Part shown: piece after piece, positions 18,130-25,592 of the stretch
How positions within the stretch are numbered: position 1 is the stretch's first letter
How the letters are laid out: every line of letters begins with the position of its first letter
The notes under the pieces: model-generated
The model's database searches: none
Told to the model about the DNA's origin: nothing
The model's input: only the letters and a program-made list of their open reading frames with translations
Source of the DNA: PALSA-1003 sp963791945
Lineage (GTDB): Bacteria > Pseudomonadota > Gammaproteobacteria > Burkholderiales > Casimicrobiaceae
Direction: 5' to 3'
Assembly: GCA_963791945.1 (NCBI GenBank)
Contig: CAWBUD010000002.1
Coordinates: forward strand, 3,224,001-3,288,000
DNA length: 64,000 nucleotides
Program-made: the position numbers and the translations under genes

Positions 18130-18567
18130 GTGAAATGTCCTAAATGCAATTCGGACTTGATGCCAACAATTCGGCACAAGATCGGGGTCAACTACTGTCA
18201 ATCCTGTAAAGGAATGTGGCTGGAGTATCAGGAGCTCGAGCAATTGGAGGATGAGGTCTTCGACTTCGGCGAACATGCGAAGGGAACCTTGGTCTTCAGT
18301 TCTGCGCCCACAACCGCTAAATGCCCGGAGTGTAACGCTCTCCTCAAGAGATTCAGGTACAGGCTCTACGATCTAGAAATGGAGTTGTGCGAGAATCAAC
18401 ACGGGTACTGGCTGGATGATGACGAAGACACAAGGGTTCTAGAACTGATGAAAAAAGAGGAAGCGGATTTGCAAAGAAAACTGCTCACCGAAGACAAGTG
18501 GGCTACGATGCTAAAGCGTATGCGCTCTGGTTCGTTTCTCAGTAAGGTGCGGGAGCTGTTTCACTAA
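18130..18567 (+). CDS. Double zinc-ribbon (zf-TFIIB type) protein
   Basis: A 145-residue protein. MKCPKCNSDLMP with YCQSCKGMWLEYQELEQL forms one TFIIB-type zinc ribbon; KCPECNALLKRF with ELCENQHGYWLDDDE is a second in which one cysteine is lost. The C-terminus is a charged helix (ELMKKEEADLQRKLLTEDKW). Such proteins are common near membrane proteins but have no established reaction. The start is GTG, placed by the AGGAGG site upstream; the adjacent ATG reads straight into a stop. The gene is clearly A/T-richer than its neighbours, suggesting transfer. Confidence 0.8.
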   Translation: MKCPKCNSDLMPTIRHKIGVNYCQSCKGMWLEYQELEQLEDEVFDFGEHAKGTLVFSSAPTTAKCPECNALLKRFRYRLYDLEMELCENQHGYWLDDDEDTRVLELMKKEEADLQRKLLTEDKWATMLKRMRSGSFLSKVRELFH

Positions 18568-18630
18568 GGGCGTTCACAAGAATAGAGTTGGGAGCCTCCT
18601 ACGAAGGACAATTTTGCCGCACTCGAAGCG

Positions 18631-18852
18631 TTGGGCTTCACCCTGCCCAGCACGGCCTATCTGATCGGTGTCGTAATCTTCGGGATCGTTGGGTATATCG
18701 TCTATCGGTACGGCAAGAAGATGTCGCTTCATGCCACCAAATGGATTGGGCTTGCATTAATGCTCTATCCGTATGCCATTTCCGCGACTTGGCTGCTGTA
18801 CGTCGTGGGTGCAGGATTGTGCGTCGGGGCGTACTTGTCGGCGCGGCCGTGA
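18631..18852 (+). CDS. Small two-to-three-helix membrane protein
   Basis: About 73 residues: AYLIGVVIFGIVGYIVYRYG, a basic loop KKMSLHATKW, IGLALMLYPYAISATWLLYV and VGAGLCVGAYLSA. The pattern is a conserved small inner-membrane protein of unknown function. The frame extends upstream without an ATG or GTG; TTG at 18631 is the first standard start but has no ribosome site, whereas an ACG at 18601 lies 6 bases after GGGAG and would add ten well-formed residues. The start codon may have mutated. It follows the zinc-ribbon gene by 63 bases. Confidence 0.6.
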   Translation: MGFTLPSTAYLIGVVIFGIVGYIVYRYGKKMSLHATKWIGLALMLYPYAISATWLLYVVGAGLCVGAYLSARP

Positions 18853-19419
18853 GCAAGCTATACAGCGGCAATTGTCCCAGGCGAGATTTGTCGGGGCGGC
18901 AGCGGCGGATTGTGGTTGGATCTGACCGGCTGGGCTCGGCCGGGCAGCAGGCGTCTGTTGACCTAAGTCAGTGAGCTCGCAATTAGTCGCCGACGCACGG
19001 ATACGATACGCGATACGCCTTGACAGGGAACTACGAAAGGCGCCTACTGAAAGCGCTTCGGCGATTCGGCTCGGGATGCATTCTTGAACTAAAAGCTGAT
19101 GATCCGGTTGCCGCATTAGTGTTTCGCTGTTGTGCGCGCCCCGTCTTGCGGGTGCACCTGAGGCGAACGGGCAGCGACCACCTCGACACGATGTCTGAGG
19201 ATTATTCCGAGCCGGAAACCCGGGGCAGACGACAAAGGTCGTCACGCGAGCCGCGTAATGTGAAGTCGTGAATGGAGAGCAGGGCACGGTTCAAAGGCGT
19301 GCCGAGTGCCCCGATCATCCGTTCAGTACGAGAACCCCATCCCGCAATCCCGTGTCGACGCCCCGCGTCTCCCCTGAAACTGGGCGGGCGCTCGCGCGAC
19401 CATGGCACGATCCGTATCC

Positions 19420-19563
19420 ATGGCGTGGAACCCCAAACAGTACCTCGAGTTCGGTGTCGAGCGCCTGGGACCAGCGCAGGACCTCCTCGCGTTACGCTCC
19501 GTCAGATACCTCGGAACAGAGGTCGACGACGCGCTGGCGATCGCAGAGCAAACCGAGGCGTAA
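19420..19563 (+). pseudogene. Hybrid remnant: trans-aconitate methyltransferase start joined to integrase end
   Basis: The 47-codon frame starts MAWNPKQYLEFGVERLGPAQ, which resembles the N-terminus of trans-aconitate 2-methyltransferase (Tam; typically MxWDPxxYLxFxxxRxRPAxDLLA). It then switches to RSVRYLGTEVDDALAIAEQ, which resembles the C-terminal tail after the catalytic Tyr region of certain tyrosine recombinases (VRYLGIEVDDAL). The methyltransferase core and the recombinase catalytic domain are both absent. I infer an illegitimate junction between two genes. Both matches are from memory of the families and short. Confidence 0.45.
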
Positions 19564-19720
19564 TCCCGCCTTGCTGGTCGCGACCCCCGGACGCGACGGT
19601 CGCTGACCGGCCCAACTCCTGCCGTTCGGGGTCGCCGCGGAAATTTCCCGTGAGCAGCCATTCGCGCTAGCATCCAAGGAAACAAGGTTCCGTTAGCCCC
19701 GGGCGCCGGGCCGATGCTAG

Positions 19721-19738
19721 ATTTCGATCAATCGAAAT
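19721..19738. promoter_or_regulatory. Perfect inverted repeat upstream of cfa (operator candidate)
   Basis: ATTTCGAT-CA-ATCGAAAT, 8-base arms, ends 25 bases before the cfa ATG. It is A/T-rich in a GC-rich region and has TetR-like geometry. It could be a repressor site for the cfa transcript. Confidence 0.45.
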
Positions 19739-19763
19739 TTCATTGAGTTGGGGGTAGCGGCCC

Positions 19764-21074
19764 ATGACCGCGCCGGCTAACCGAAGCGCCGCGCGTCGCC
19801 TCGAAAGCTTCAAGCGGCTGCTCGCCCACATCCGCGAGCTCCTGTCGCTCGACTTCGGTTTCGTGCTGTGGGACGGCTCCACCGTCCCTGCTGCTCTGCC
19901 CTTGAACGCGCTGGCTATCGTCTTTGCCGACGAAGGCGTCGTCGCGGCGATGCTGCGGCGACCAAACGCCGACAGGTTCCTCAATCTCTGGGTCACTACG
20001 CGGATCGACATCCGCAACGGCGGGATCTTCGATTTCCTGGGGCGGGAGCCCAAGCTGCGCACCAGGGAGATCCGCAGACGTCTCGACAAGCGCCTGGCGC
20101 TGGCGACCGCGCTGAAGTTTCTGTTCGTGCCGCGCGGCGAGCCATGGCCGCTCGAGGCCGTTCGCGGCCGCGCAGCGCGCAAGGACGGGAGCGAGGAAGC
20201 CAACAAGGAAAACGTCCAGTACCACTACGATCTTTCCAACGCTTTCTACGCGCTCTTTCTCGATCCCGAGCTGGTCTACAGCTGCGCCTATTTCCGCGAC
20301 TGGAACAACGATCTGGCGACCGCGCAGCACGACAAGCTCGACATCATCTGCCGGAAGCTCCGCCTGAAGCCGGGCGATCGCCTGCTCGACATAGGCTGCG
20401 GCTGGGGCGCGCTCGTCTGTTACGCTGCCAGGAATTTCGGCGTCGACGCGCTCGGCGTGACGCTCGCCAAGGAGCAGTTCGCCTACGCCAAGGACAAGGT
20501 CTCGCGCCTCGGACTCGAGAAAAAGGTAACGATTGAATTGCGCGACTATTCGCTGATCGAGGGCGATTTCGACAAGATCGCCTCGGTCGGGATGTTCGAG
20601 CACGTAGGCGCCGCCAATTACCCTGCGTACTTCGAGACCATTAACCGCCTGCTCAAGCCCGGCGGGCTCTACCTTCATCACTCGATCGCGCTCCGCTCGG
20701 CGGCGTACGAGCGCAAGAAGAAATCCCGGACGGCGAACGCGATAGCCCGCTACATCTTTCCCGGCGGCGAGCTCGATCACGTCGGCATGTCGATCGCCAA
20801 CCTCGAGCGCTACGGCTTCGAGGTGCATGACGTCGAGGCGTGGCGCGAGCATTATGCGCGCACCACCCGGCTCTGGCACGATCGCCTTTGCGCCAATCGC
20901 GCGGCAGCGGAGCGCGAGATCGGCACGGTGAAGACCCGGCTATGGATCGCCTATCTCGCCAGCGCCTCGATCGGCTTCATGCGCAACAGCGTCGGCATCT
21001 TCCAGACGCTCGCCTCGAAGCGGATGCGCGGGCCATCCGGTCTGCCGCCGTCGCGGGAGCAACTCTATCGCTGA
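19764..21074 (+). CDS. cfa: Cyclopropane-fatty-acyl-phospholipid synthase
   Basis: A 436-residue enzyme that methylenates unsaturated phospholipid acyl chains using S-adenosylmethionine. The N-terminal 130 residues form the family's lipid-binding domain. The catalytic half has VQYHYDLSNAFYALFLD, YSCAYFRDWNNDLATAQ, LDIGCGWGALV (SAM loop, D209 onward), FDKIASVGMFEHVGAANY with the bicarbonate-region Glu/His, and the C-terminal YARTTRLWHDRL. Length is a little above the usual 380-420. A palindromic operator candidate lies just upstream. A desaturase that would supply its substrate double bonds lies 380 bases away on the other strand. Confidence 0.93.
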   Translation: MTAPANRSAARRLESFKRLLAHIRELLSLDFGFVLWDGSTVPAALPLNALAIVFADEGVVAAMLRRPNADRFLNLWVTTRIDIRNGGIFDFLGREPKLRTREIRRRLDKRLALATALKFLFVPRGEPWPLEAVRGRAARKDGSEEANKENVQYHYDLSNAFYALFLDPELVYSCAYFRDWNNDLATAQHDKLDIICRKLRLKPGDRLLDIGCGWGALVCYAARNFGVDALGVTLAKEQFAYAKDKVSRLGLEKKVTIELRDYSLIEGDFDKIASVGMFEHVGAANYPAYFETINRLLKPGGLYLHHSIALRSAAYERKKKSRTANAIARYIFPGGELDHVGMSIANLERYGFEVHDVEAWREHYARTTRLWHDRLCANRAAAEREIGTVKTRLWIAYLASASIGFMRNSVGIFQTLASKRMRGPSGLPPSREQLYR

Positions 21075-21216
21075 CTGCACTCCTCGGCGAGCAGCCCGCT
21101 TTCGGATTCGGTTCTCAAACAGCATCCGGCGATTCTCGCGAGCGGACTCCGCTCCGAGGGTTGATAGGCTGACTGGCGCACGAGTCTCGGGATGGATCAC
21201 AGGCTCGGTATCGCGG

Positions 21217-21438
21217 CTAAGAGACCAGCCAGACGAGAACGACGACTGCGATTCCAATCAACAGACCCCATACGATATTCGGCCGACTACGCACGTTCGA
21301 AGTCTTCTTCGATAAATGAAGCCAGGACACAATGGTGCTCAATCGATCGTTAACGCCAAGAGCGCTGCGCTGCCCGCCAAGACAACCGACGGCATGATCG
21401 CTGAAGGCCTCGGGGCGACTTTCTGTGATGGCGTTCAT
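21217..21438 (-). CDS. Putative small single-span membrane protein
   Basis: A 73-residue frame starting 15 bases downstream of the desaturase stop on the same strand. It has a polar N-terminus and a C-terminal hydrophobic segment, IVWGLLIGIAVVVLVWLVS, preceded by basic residues, so it would be membrane-anchored by its tail. No domain is recognised and the ribosome site is poor. Its position suggests a partner of the desaturase, but it may be a chance frame. Confidence 0.35.
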   Translation of the reverse strand: MNAITESRPEAFSDHAVGCLGGQRSALGVNDRLSTIVSWLHLSKKTSNVRSRPNIVWGLLIGIAVVVLVWLVS

Positions 21439-21453
21439 GATCCGAAACAACCC

Positions 21454-22353
21454 CTAATGCTCGGCAGCCTGGGCAATTCTTTGATCGGACGTTCTCCTCA
21501 GGTCCCAGGCAAGGCCGAGCTTCGACAAGATGTAAATGCACCACTTCGAGGGGTCCCAGTGGTACCAGCGGATGCCATTGCGATAATCCGAAGGAAAACG
21601 GTGGTGAAAATTGTGAAATCCCTCGCCGTTGGTAAGGAGGGCGCCAATCCAGTTGTCACGAGCGGATTGGGCGCGATTGAATGTCTTTGCACCGAAAGTA
21701 TGCGCGAACGAATTGACGAAGAATGACGAGTGGAGGACAAGAACAATTCGCAGGCAGACTGCCATGATGAAGCCTCCCAGCGGATACCCGATCCACCAGG
21801 CAATGAGCATGGGAAGGACGACTCCTCCGCCAATCGACCACCAGGCATGATGGTCATGCTGATGGGACACGAGCCTTGATTGCCGCAGGTCCCTCACGTT
21901 GTCGTAGTTGGTGCGATGGCGCCAGAAAAGGATCCAGCCAATGTGCGCATGCCAGAATCCCCGATTGACGCCGTAGGGGTCGTGCTCCGTGTCAGTAAAG
22001 CGATGATGCTGACGGTGCTGCGACGACCATTTCAAGGCGGACTCTTCGAACGTAGCCGCTCCAAACAAAAGGAGCGGGAAACGCACGATAGGTGACGCCT
22101 TGAACGCGGAGTGCGCGAACAGGCGGTGATAACCGATCGTAATGGACATGCCCGTCACGGCCGCGAAAAAAAGGAAGAGCGCAAGTTCAGGAACTGTAAC
22201 GCCACGGTAGTAAATGTAGAGGGGTGTACCCACGATACCGATGGCGTGGAGAACCACAAAGAAGATAAGCCCAAGCCACCTGACTTGGCGCGTCGGCAAA
22301 GGATAATCCGCCGAAACGGTTCTTGCGTTCACCATCGTGGGAGTTTCTGCCAC
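21454..22353 (-). CDS. Acyl-CoA/acyl-lipid delta-9-type fatty acid desaturase
   Basis: A 299-residue integral membrane di-iron enzyme. The three histidine boxes are intact: HRLFAH, HRQHHRFTD and NGEGFHNFHHRFPSDYRNG. Four hydrophobic segments flank them (IFFVVLHAIGIVGTPLYIYY, ALFLFFAAVTGMSITIGY and two after the second box). It introduces a cis double bond into saturated acyl chains with O2 and an electron donor. Composition is lower in G+C than cfa. A small membrane ORF follows on the same strand. Confidence 0.92.
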   Translation of the reverse strand: MAETPTMVNARTVSADYPLPTRQVRWLGLIFFVVLHAIGIVGTPLYIYYRGVTVPELALFLFFAAVTGMSITIGYHRLFAHSAFKASPIVRFPLLLFGAATFEESALKWSSQHRQHHRFTDTEHDPYGVNRGFWHAHIGWILFWRHRTNYDNVRDLRQSRLVSHQHDHHAWWSIGGGVVLPMLIAWWIGYPLGGFIMAVCLRIVLVLHSSFFVNSFAHTFGAKTFNRAQSARDNWIGALLTNGEGFHNFHHRFPSDYRNGIRWYHWDPSKWCIYILSKLGLAWDLRRTSDQRIAQAAEH

Positions 22354-22631
22354 GGCCGCAAGCTAGGGAACGGGCACACCGAACCTGCGCTGAACATCCA
22401 GTAACGTGACGTTTACAGTATAGCAGCGGAACCTATGAGGGTTTTCCACCATCGTGCTTTGTATCGTCCGTTCGAGCGTCTCAAAGCCCTACCCGCCCCT
22501 CCCAGACACGCTCGAAGGCAGTGTAATCGCCACCGGCTGTGGCGCACGGTAGACTAACCGCATCATCGGTCGCGGCGTCGCCGCCGGTGACGTAAACTGC
22601 GGCCCCCGTGCCCATAGGAGGGCCGAAACGG

Positions 22632-23900
22632 ATGGCGGCCTTGACGATCCCGCAGTGGCTCCTGGTGACAATAGGCGCGTTGCTCAGCGTCGGCCCGATC
22701 GCGACGATCGGGCTCTGGGGGCTCATCTGGTTGCGCCTCGAGCAATCGATGCGGGCCATCCCGACGCTGCGGCTGGGACAGCGGCTCGCCGCGGCCGACC
22801 CGTCGACGGGGCGCGTCTGCGTCGTGGTTCCGGCCTACAACGAGGCCGCCACCATCGCGCAGCTGATTCGGTCGCTGCGCGCCGAGACGTACCCGCAGTT
22901 CATGGTCGTGCTGGCGCTCGACCGTTGCACCGATGATACCGCGGCACTCGCGCGCGCCGAGATCGCCGGCGACGCGCGCTTCGAGATCGTCGAGATCGAC
23001 ACGTGCCCCGAAAAATGGGCCTGCAAGGTCCACACGGTCCACGAGGGTGTAACGCGCTCGCGCGCGGCCGCCCACGCCGATTACCTGCTCTTCGCCGACG
23101 CCGACACGACCTTTGTGCCGGGGTGCATTGCGGCAGCACTTGCCCTTATGCGGGAGCGCAGGCTCGACCTCCTCAGCCTGCTGTCGACGCTGGCGCACGA
23201 CACTTGGTTCGAGCGTATCGTGCAGACCGCGGCGGCGTTCGAACTGATGCGCCAATACCCGCTGACGCTCGCGAACGCACCCGACCGCCGTCGCGCATTC
23301 GCCAACGGGCAGTTTATGCTGTTCCGGCGCGACGCCTACGTTGCGATCGGCGGCCATGAAGCGGTCAAGGACGCGCTGCTCGAGGACCTCGCGCTCGCCC
23401 GGCGCATCGTGGCCGCCAAGCGCACGCCCGGCTTGTTCCTCGCGGCCGGGCTGTTCCGCTGCCGGATGTACGCGTCGTGGCCCGAGTTCCGGCGCGGCTG
23501 GAAGCGCATCTACACCGAAGCTGCCAACCGACAAGCGAAGCGCCTCTCGCTGCTAGAGTGGCGAGCCCGGTGGCTCGGTACGATCATGCCGGTGTGGATG
23601 CTCGCGGCGTTGCCGGTCGGCGCACTCGTCGTCGCGCGTGATCCGGCACGGGGGTGGATGCTCGTAGCCCTGTCGCTCGTCGCGTTGTGCGTCTGGGCCG
23701 GGGCCCTCGCTCGGATCGCCGCGCTAGCGGAGGCGCCGCTGTGGACGGGGCCGCTGCACATCGTCGGCGCGTGGCTGACGGCGAACCTGTTGGGCGAGGC
23801 CGCGGCCGACCTGCGCCGCAACGCACCCGTCGACTGGGGTGGACGCGAATACGCGTCGGGGAAGCGCGATGGCGGGCCGCTTCAGAAAACTGTGAAATAA
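22632..23900 (+). CDS. GT2 glycosyltransferase, membrane-associated
   Basis: A 422-residue protein. An N-terminal hydrophobic segment (VTIGALLSVGPIATIGLWGL) precedes a GT-A domain: VVVPAYNEAATIAQLIRSL (nucleotide-sugar binding), LDRCTDDTAALA, YLLFADADTTFVPG (DxD metal motif), FANGQFMLFRRDAYVAIGG and ALLEDLALARRIV (ED catalytic region). Two or three C-terminal helices follow. The layout resembles hopene-associated (HpnB-like) and carotenoid-type GT2 enzymes, which glycosylate lipids; the acceptor is unknown. The ATG is set by TAGGAGGG 10 bases upstream. Confidence 0.83.
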   Translation: MAALTIPQWLLVTIGALLSVGPIATIGLWGLIWLRLEQSMRAIPTLRLGQRLAAADPSTGRVCVVVPAYNEAATIAQLIRSLRAETYPQFMVVLALDRCTDDTAALARAEIAGDARFEIVEIDTCPEKWACKVHTVHEGVTRSRAAAHADYLLFADADTTFVPGCIAAALALMRERRLDLLSLLSTLAHDTWFERIVQTAAAFELMRQYPLTLANAPDRRRAFANGQFMLFRRDAYVAIGGHEAVKDALLEDLALARRIVAAKRTPGLFLAAGLFRCRMYASWPEFRRGWKRIYTEAANRQAKRLSLLEWRARWLGTIMPVWMLAALPVGALVVARDPARGWMLVALSLVALCVWAGALARIAALAEAPLWTGPLHIVGAWLTANLLGEAAADLRRNAPVDWGGREYASGKRDGGPLQKTVK

Positions 23901-24168
23901 CGCTCTCCCCCCGTCCCGGTCTTATCCTCACGGGAGTCGCGACTGGCCCATGGTGCAAGCGAGGACGTAATACCTGCATTCAGCGGCGCCAGCTTTGTTG
24001 GTTGCATGTCTGCTCTCGAGAAACCCGAATGGCAGGAATGGGGCGTTTTCTGACGGTTGCTGCGCCAGTTTGTGTGGCCCTCGATGCCGAGCCGAGTCAG
24101 GCCGCCTTTACTGCAAGGCCGAACTTGAGCATTATTTGCGACCCACATGCCAGCTGGAGCCATTGAAG

Positions 24169-24762
24169 ATGCTTAACCCGACGTTAGAACGCCGGCGCGT
24201 TCAATACCGCCGCTGTCTCCGTAGCCTTGCGGCGCTCGCGCTGACGTGGGTTGCTGCCACCAACGCGACCGCGCAGGACAAGAGTCCGGTGCGCAGCTTC
24301 GACATCGTGCAGAACAACGGGGGGTTCGTCGCCAACGTCGTGATGTTCGCCCCTGTGGCGCCCCAGATCGCGTGGAATGTGCTCACCGATTTCGACAACA
24401 TGCACAAGTGGGTGCCCAACGTGCGCGAGAGCAAGATCGCGGCACGCGACGCCAACGCTGTCACCGTCGAACAGAAGGGCGTCGCGAAGTTCGGGCTGTT
24501 GAGCTTCCCCTACACGAGTGTCCGCAAGATGCAGCTCGACCCGCAGAACACCATCCAGTCCACGCAGGTGTCCGGCAGCATGCGCCGCCTTGTGTCGCTG
24601 ATGAGGATCTCGCCCGACGGGGCCGGAACGCGCCTTGAGTATAAGCTCGAGATCGAGCCCGCCGGAGTCGCGGCAACCGTGATGTCGAAGGATTTCTTGC
24701 AGCACGAGATCACCGAGCAGTTCACCGCCATCGTGGGCGAAATGGTCAAGCGCGCCCAATGA
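24169..24762 (+). CDS. Exported SRPBCC/START-like lipid-binding-fold protein
   Basis: A 197-residue protein with an N-terminal signal peptide (arginine-rich n-region, then SLAALALTWVAATNATAQD, cleavage near residue 34). The mature region matches polyketide cyclase/START folds: APQIAWNVLTDFDNMHKWVP early, VTVEQKGVAKFGLLSFPYTS in the middle, GTRLEYKLEIEP and a final amphipathic helix. It probably binds a hydrophobic ligand in the periplasm. It is preceded by 268 bases without a recognisable gene and followed after 177 bases by the PEP-CTERM gene. Confidence 0.78.
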   Translation: MLNPTLERRRVQYRRCLRSLAALALTWVAATNATAQDKSPVRSFDIVQNNGGFVANVVMFAPVAPQIAWNVLTDFDNMHKWVPNVRESKIAARDANAVTVEQKGVAKFGLLSFPYTSVRKMQLDPQNTIQSTQVSGSMRRLVSLMRISPDGAGTRLEYKLEIEPAGVAATVMSKDFLQHEITEQFTAIVGEMVKRAQ

Positions 24763-24939
24763 CGGGATACGGCGCGTACGTGGACTCCGCGCAATATCAT
24801 TCGCATACGAACGCCGGGGTCGCCTGTCGGCGGGATTTACAAACGCGAGGGAATGCCACGGACGTCGCCTTCAGAATCAACATATTGACGGGTGGCGTGC
24901 AAATTGCTTACGTACATTGCTTCAGGGGAAGGAGGCGCG

Positions 24940-25428
24940 ATGCGAAGCACGATAGTTGGGCTGATGACTTGCCTGATGCTGTGCGGTGGGGCCGCACAGG
25001 CCGATGTGACCTTCGATGTTTCCGGACAGTTCGGTTCTCCCGCCGGAACGACTTTCGGCGGTACGATCACGATGGACGTGCAGGACGGCGACGTAACTGC
25101 CTTGGACATCGACGTTGCGGGCTTCGACCCCGGCTTTTACAGCGCGGGTCCTGTGGGCCCGGTGGGAAATGACGTGATGCTTACGGCGACCAACGGCACG
25201 GGCGATGTGTATCAATTGACTTTGGTGTTCACCACGACCAACCCCGGTACGCTGTTCGGTTTTACGGGCGGCACGATTGTGGGGGGCTCTATCTTCAATC
25301 TGCAAAATCCCACCGTCCTCGTGGCGTCTGGCGCGTCCGGCACCTTGTCGTCAGTCCCCGAACCCGCCACGCTAGCGCTCCTCGGCATCGGGCTCGCTGG
25401 ACTCGGATTCGCGCGCCGCAAGCAGTAA
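24940..25428 (+). CDS. PEP-CTERM sorting-domain exported protein
   Basis: A 162-residue secreted protein. It has a signal peptide (TIVGLMTCLMLCGGAAQAD, cleavage about residue 21), a Gly/Thr-rich beta domain and a canonical C-terminal signal, VPEPATLALLGIGLAGLGFA with a basic RRKQ end. PEP-CTERM proteins are processed by exosortase and displayed on the surface or in exopolysaccharide; no exosortase is in this window. The start is fixed by GGAAGGAGG. A rho-independent-type hairpin follows the stop. Confidence 0.9.
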   Translation: MRSTIVGLMTCLMLCGGAAQADVTFDVSGQFGSPAGTTFGGTITMDVQDGDVTALDIDVAGFDPGFYSAGPVGPVGNDVMLTATNGTGDVYQLTLVFTTTNPGTLFGFTGGTIVGGSIFNLQNPTVLVASGASGTLSSVPEPATLALLGIGLAGLGFARRKQ

Positions 25429-25448
25429 CCGGTTCAGCGCCAGCACAC

Positions 25449-25466
25449 GCCCCGCTCCGGCGGGGC
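25449..25466 (+). terminator. Rho-independent-type hairpin after the PEP-CTERM gene
   Basis: GCCCCGC-TCCG-GCGGGGC followed by TTGTCGTTT. A 7-bp GC stem with a 4-base loop, 21 bases after the stop codon. Confidence 0.65.
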
Positions 25467-25592
25467 TTGTCGTTTGCAGCGGCGTGCAATACACCGGCGC
25501 TGCTGTTCCATCGGGTTCGCGCCGCCGTGAATCGCGGGTACACTTGACGCCGCGATGATGGTGCAGGCGGACATCCATTCGATCTGGCCGAT

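Larger units (their letters stand above)
18853..19763. other. Long non-coding stretch with decayed gene remnants
   Basis: 911 bases with no complete gene. A 47-codon hybrid remnant lies at 19420-19563 and a perfect inverted repeat at 19721-19738 next to cfa. Short open frames elsewhere (for example 19020-19271) show no recognisable domain and rely on the generally open frames of GC-rich DNA. The stretch looks like a graveyard of deleted genes or a former insertion site. Confidence 0.5.

Noticed and set aside
23882..24163. Minus-strand 93-codon frame between the GT2 and START-like genes
   Set aside because: No motif or ribosome site; it runs across a gap and opposite the end of the GT2 gene.
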